In this document: positions 61,921-64,000 of the stretch, piece after piece
Numbering within the stretch: position 1 is the first letter of the stretch
Layout: every line of letters begins with the position of its first letter
From: JAQVEM01 sp964610315
GTDB lineage: Bacteria; Actinomycetota; Humimicrobiia; Humimicrobiales; Humimicrobiaceae
DNA length: 64,000 nt
Assembly: GCA_964610315.1 (NCBI GenBank)
Contig: CAZSVM010000016.1
Span: 3,037 to 67,036, forward strand
Direction: 5' to 3'
Program-made: the position numbers and the translations under genes
The notes under the pieces: generated by a model
Database searches by the model: none
What the model was told of the DNA's origin: nothing
What the model saw: only the letters and a program-made list of their open reading frames with translations

Positions 61921-62862
61921 TTACTCCTCTTTAAAATATTTTAGATAAATTTCTTCCAGTGCATCCTGTTTCATGTCCATTCTGGTTAGTAGTGTGCCTT
62001 CACTTGAAATAAGCCTTGATATATCCTGCCTTATATCTTTATCGCATACAATCTGAAGCTGATTACCGGTAGCGGTTACACTTACCACTTTATCCAGTTT
62101 TTTAAGCTTTTCTATTATTTCACTGGTTACTTTTTCGAGCTCCAGCTCTATTCTGTATTTTCCTCCGCCAAATAGATTTCTTCCCAGGGTTTCCACAGTT
62201 CCTTCATTAATTAATTTACCCTTGGATAAAATTCCTACTCTGGGACATATTCTCTGCATAAGGTTCAATTGATGAGATGATACAAGAAAAGTAATATTTT
62301 TCTGTTTGTTAAGATCGGTTATAGTCTGAAGAATCTGATTTGCTACTTTGACATCTAGGCCTTCGGTTGGTTCATCGAAAATAATCAGCTGAGGATCCTT
62401 TATCAGTACATCTGCAATTCCCAGCCTCTGCTTCATTCCTTTGGAGAATGTTTTAACCAGCTGGTTTTTATTCTTGGATAGATCTACTATTTCCAGTACC
62501 TCATCAATTTTTTTTGGAATTTCCTTGTAAGAAATATTATTCAGTTCTGCGGTATAAGCCAGATTGTTCTTTGCGCTCATATCTTCGTAAAAGCCTACTT
62601 TCTCAGGTAAATATCCGGTTATCCTTTTAACTTTGAGAGGTTCTCTGGTGGAATTGAATCCGCCTACAGTAACAGTTCCCGATGTGGGTTCTGTAAGTCC
62701 CAAAGTCATTAGTATAATGGTGGATTTGCCAGCACCATTGGGTCCCAGAAGTCCGAATATTTCACCTTTCTTGATGGTAATATTTAAATTATCAACTACC
62801 AGATGTTCATTATATTTTTTGGATAGATTTTTAAAAATTATTAAATTACCATTTTCATTCAT
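61921..62862 (-). CDS. ABC-2 type transporter ATP-binding protein
   Basis: A 313-residue ATPase. Walker A is LLGPNGAGKSTIILM, the signature is FSKGMKQRLGIADVL (K-G-M in place of the usual S-G-G-Q, common in the CcmA/NatA group), and Walker B is LIIFDEPTEGLD. The C-terminal ~90 residues match the small domain common in CcmA-like ATPases. It sits between the NEW3-domain gene (three bases before) and the permease. Confidence 0.94.
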   Translation of the reverse strand: MNENGNLIIFKNLSKKYNEHLVVDNLNITIKKGEIFGLLGPNGAGKSTIILMTLGLTEPTSGTVTVGGFNSTREPLKVKRITGYLPEKVGFYEDMSAKNNLAYTAELNNISYKEIPKKIDEVLEIVDLSKNKNQLVKTFSKGMKQRLGIADVLIKDPQLIIFDEPTEGLDVKVANQILQTITDLNKQKNITFLVSSHQLNLMQRICPRVGILSKGKLINEGTVETLGRNLFGGGKYRIELELEKVTSEIIEKLKKLDKVVSVTATGNQLQIVCDKDIRQDISRLISSEGTLLTRMDMKQDALEEIYLKYFKEE

Positions 62863-62865
62863 GAT

Positions 62866-63789
62866 TTATCTTCTTCCTAATCTTGTAAAGATTATAGCAA
62901 CACCAACTATAACTACTACAATAACTCCGATTCCAACAATTCCCCATATAGTGGGAGTTTCAACGGTTACTCTTAAATCGATGCTATCATTACTGTTTTC
63001 ACTGGAAGCTTTGAAGGTCAGTGAATAATCGCCGGCAATGGTTTTATCGGGAGGATTTATTACTGCATCAATCTCTACTTTCCCTCCGGCTTCAATTGAT
63101 TCGATAGTATCTTTATCAAAATTAACTTGCCAGCCTTCGGGCTCGGTTGAACTTAAAGTTATATTTTCAACGGATGTGGAACTATTATTAGTCACAATCA
63201 ATCCATAATGATTATCTTTCCCGGCAGTAACCTTTGTGCTTAACAGTCCTGTTTTTGTGGTAAGAGTGATTTCATAAGTTGCGGTTATTACTGCGGTAAA
63301 GTCTATGGATCCTTCAAGCGTGTCTCCCTCGACAGCAGATTTAAATGTTGCAGTAAAGTTATATTCTCCTGGTTCCTGCTTTACCAGTGCAGCCGCAACC
63401 AGTTTTAGACTTTCCCTGCTGTTTGGTGTCAAATTGATAGTACGCGCTTCCTGTTGGCCGCTTGCTACGGCGGCAACCCAACCTTCAGGATAATCAACTG
63501 TTATATCGAAAGGTTTGACTTTAGTATTTTCTTCTGAATCAATTGGCACATCACCCGGCTTATAAAGTACGGTAAAATCAAAATTAAATGTATCTCCTTG
63601 CTTCCCCTGTATTTTAGGAAGAGTAGTTTCGAAGAGTATTTCAGGTGGTGCGGGCGGTGCAGTCACTTCTTCTGTCGTTGTAGTTTCTTCATCCTGAGCA
63701 AATAATGCAGCAGGTATCATTAAAATGATTGATAATGTAAGGGTTAAAATAACAAGAAATACTGGTAATTTTCTTTTCATGATTTTCAA
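62866..63789 (-). CDS. NEW3 domain-containing exported membrane protein
   Basis: A 307-residue protein. An N-terminal signal (VFLVILTLTLSIILMIP) with a cleavage region at ALFAQD, then two NEW3-like beta domains (about 50-170 and 175-275) with VDYPEGWVAAVASGQQEA and EGWQVNFDKDTIESIEAGGK, and a C-terminal membrane anchor (VGIGVIVVVIVGVAII). It starts at TTG, with AGGAGAGG six bases away; the ATG at 63780 is too far from it. It is first in an operon with an ABC-2 ATPase and permease. NEW3 proteins with ABC-2 systems are frequent in archaea; the role is unknown. Confidence 0.85.
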   Translation of the reverse strand: MKIMKRKLPVFLVILTLTLSIILMIPAALFAQDEETTTTEEVTAPPAPPEILFETTLPKIQGKQGDTFNFDFTVLYKPGDVPIDSEENTKVKPFDITVDYPEGWVAAVASGQQEARTINLTPNSRESLKLVAAALVKQEPGEYNFTATFKSAVEGDTLEGSIDFTAVITATYEITLTTKTGLLSTKVTAGKDNHYGLIVTNNSSTSVENITLSSTEPEGWQVNFDKDTIESIEAGGKVEIDAVINPPDKTIAGDYSLTFKASSENSNDSIDLRVTVETPTIWGIVGIGVIVVVIVGVAIIFTRLGRR

Positions 63790-63965
63790 TTTATACCTCT
63801 CCTTTGCTAGACATTACTAAATTTGATTAAAGTCTTTATTGAATTTTATTTTTTTATATGACACAGCTATTTTGAAACCCAAAATTGAAACTAAATGAAA
63901 ATTCTAATCACTTTGAAGTTGGTTGTCAAGGAGAAGTATTGGGTAGTGTTGTTGTTCTGCGATAT

Positions 63966-64000
63966 TGTCACCTCTAACCTATTCAGGGAAAATGTCACCT
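63966..64000. repeat. Direct repeats at the right edge, possible insertion-sequence end
   Basis: TGTCACCT occurs at 63966-63973 and again at 63993-64000, 27 bases apart, in a 211-base gene-free tail. Repeated short motifs near an end are typical of IS21-type termini, but the window ends before any transposase. The assignment is tentative. Confidence 0.35.

Noticed and set aside
1..64000. CRISPR arrays
   Set aside because: No regularly spaced direct repeats of 24-40 bases and no cas genes were seen.

Overview
The window is AT-rich (roughly one third G+C by eye), densely coded bacterial chromosome. Shine-Dalgarno sites of the AGGAGG type are common and TTG or GTG starts are frequent. Pyruvate:ferredoxin oxidoreductase, an iron-type alcohol dehydrogenase, ferredoxin-like proteins and several cysteine-rich redox proteins point to an anaerobic, probably fermentative organism. 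The SRP RNA-dnaX-ybaB-recR block, a eukaryote/archaeal-type IleRS, an archaeal-type DUF211 protein and a NEW3-domain ABC system suggest a deep-branching or candidate bacterial phylum (for example Atribacterota). That placement is inference only; no rRNA lies in the window.

Layout. Positions 1-8,790 hold conserved genes: a truncated CARDB-like membrane protein, an M23 peptidase, prephenate dehydratase (pheA), seryl-tRNA synthetase (serS) directly followed by tRNA-Ser(UGA), a Lon-like protease on the minus strand, a DUF1858 protein, tRNA-Arg(ACG) and a DUF362 ferredoxin-like protein. From about 8,900 to 30,400 the window is accessory in character. It carries three more tRNA-Ser genes (GCU, GGA, CGA), so all four serine anticodon classes and serS sit within 19.4 kb. 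It also carries a metallo-hydrolase flanked by structured non-coding DNA, a PadR regulator with a near-perfect palindromic operator, two tandem MATE exporters, many small enzymes (GNAT, HAD, methyltransferases, a nucleotidyltransferase) and a stretch at 22,527-24,026 that looks like an integron-type gene-cassette array without an integrase.

From 30,400 to the end the content is mostly housekeeping: alcohol dehydrogenase, an MFS exporter, SRP RNA-dnaX-ybaB-recR, pyruvate:ferredoxin oxidoreductase, aspartokinase and aspartate-semialdehyde dehydrogenase (lysC-asd), rarA, a purine/nucleoside group (PfkB kinase, MTA phosphorylase, purC), DUF948-YtxH, the TldD/TldE pair, undecaprenyl-diphosphatase with a nucleotidyltransferase, thioredoxin, ileS-lspA-rluD, DUF211, and a minus-strand operon encoding a NEW3-domain exported protein with an ABC-2 ATPase and permease. 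The last bases carry direct repeats that may be the end of an insertion sequence.

How the genes fit together: lysC and asd form the entry to the aspartate-family amino acids; the PfkB kinase and MTA phosphorylase are neighbours that suit adenosine/methylthioadenosine salvage next to purC; dnaX, ybaB and recR are the usual replication/repair trio behind the SRP RNA; lspA and rluD follow ileS with no promoter-sized gap. The most notable observation is the candidate cassette array, followed by the serine-tRNA/serS clustering and two strong operator-like palindromes.
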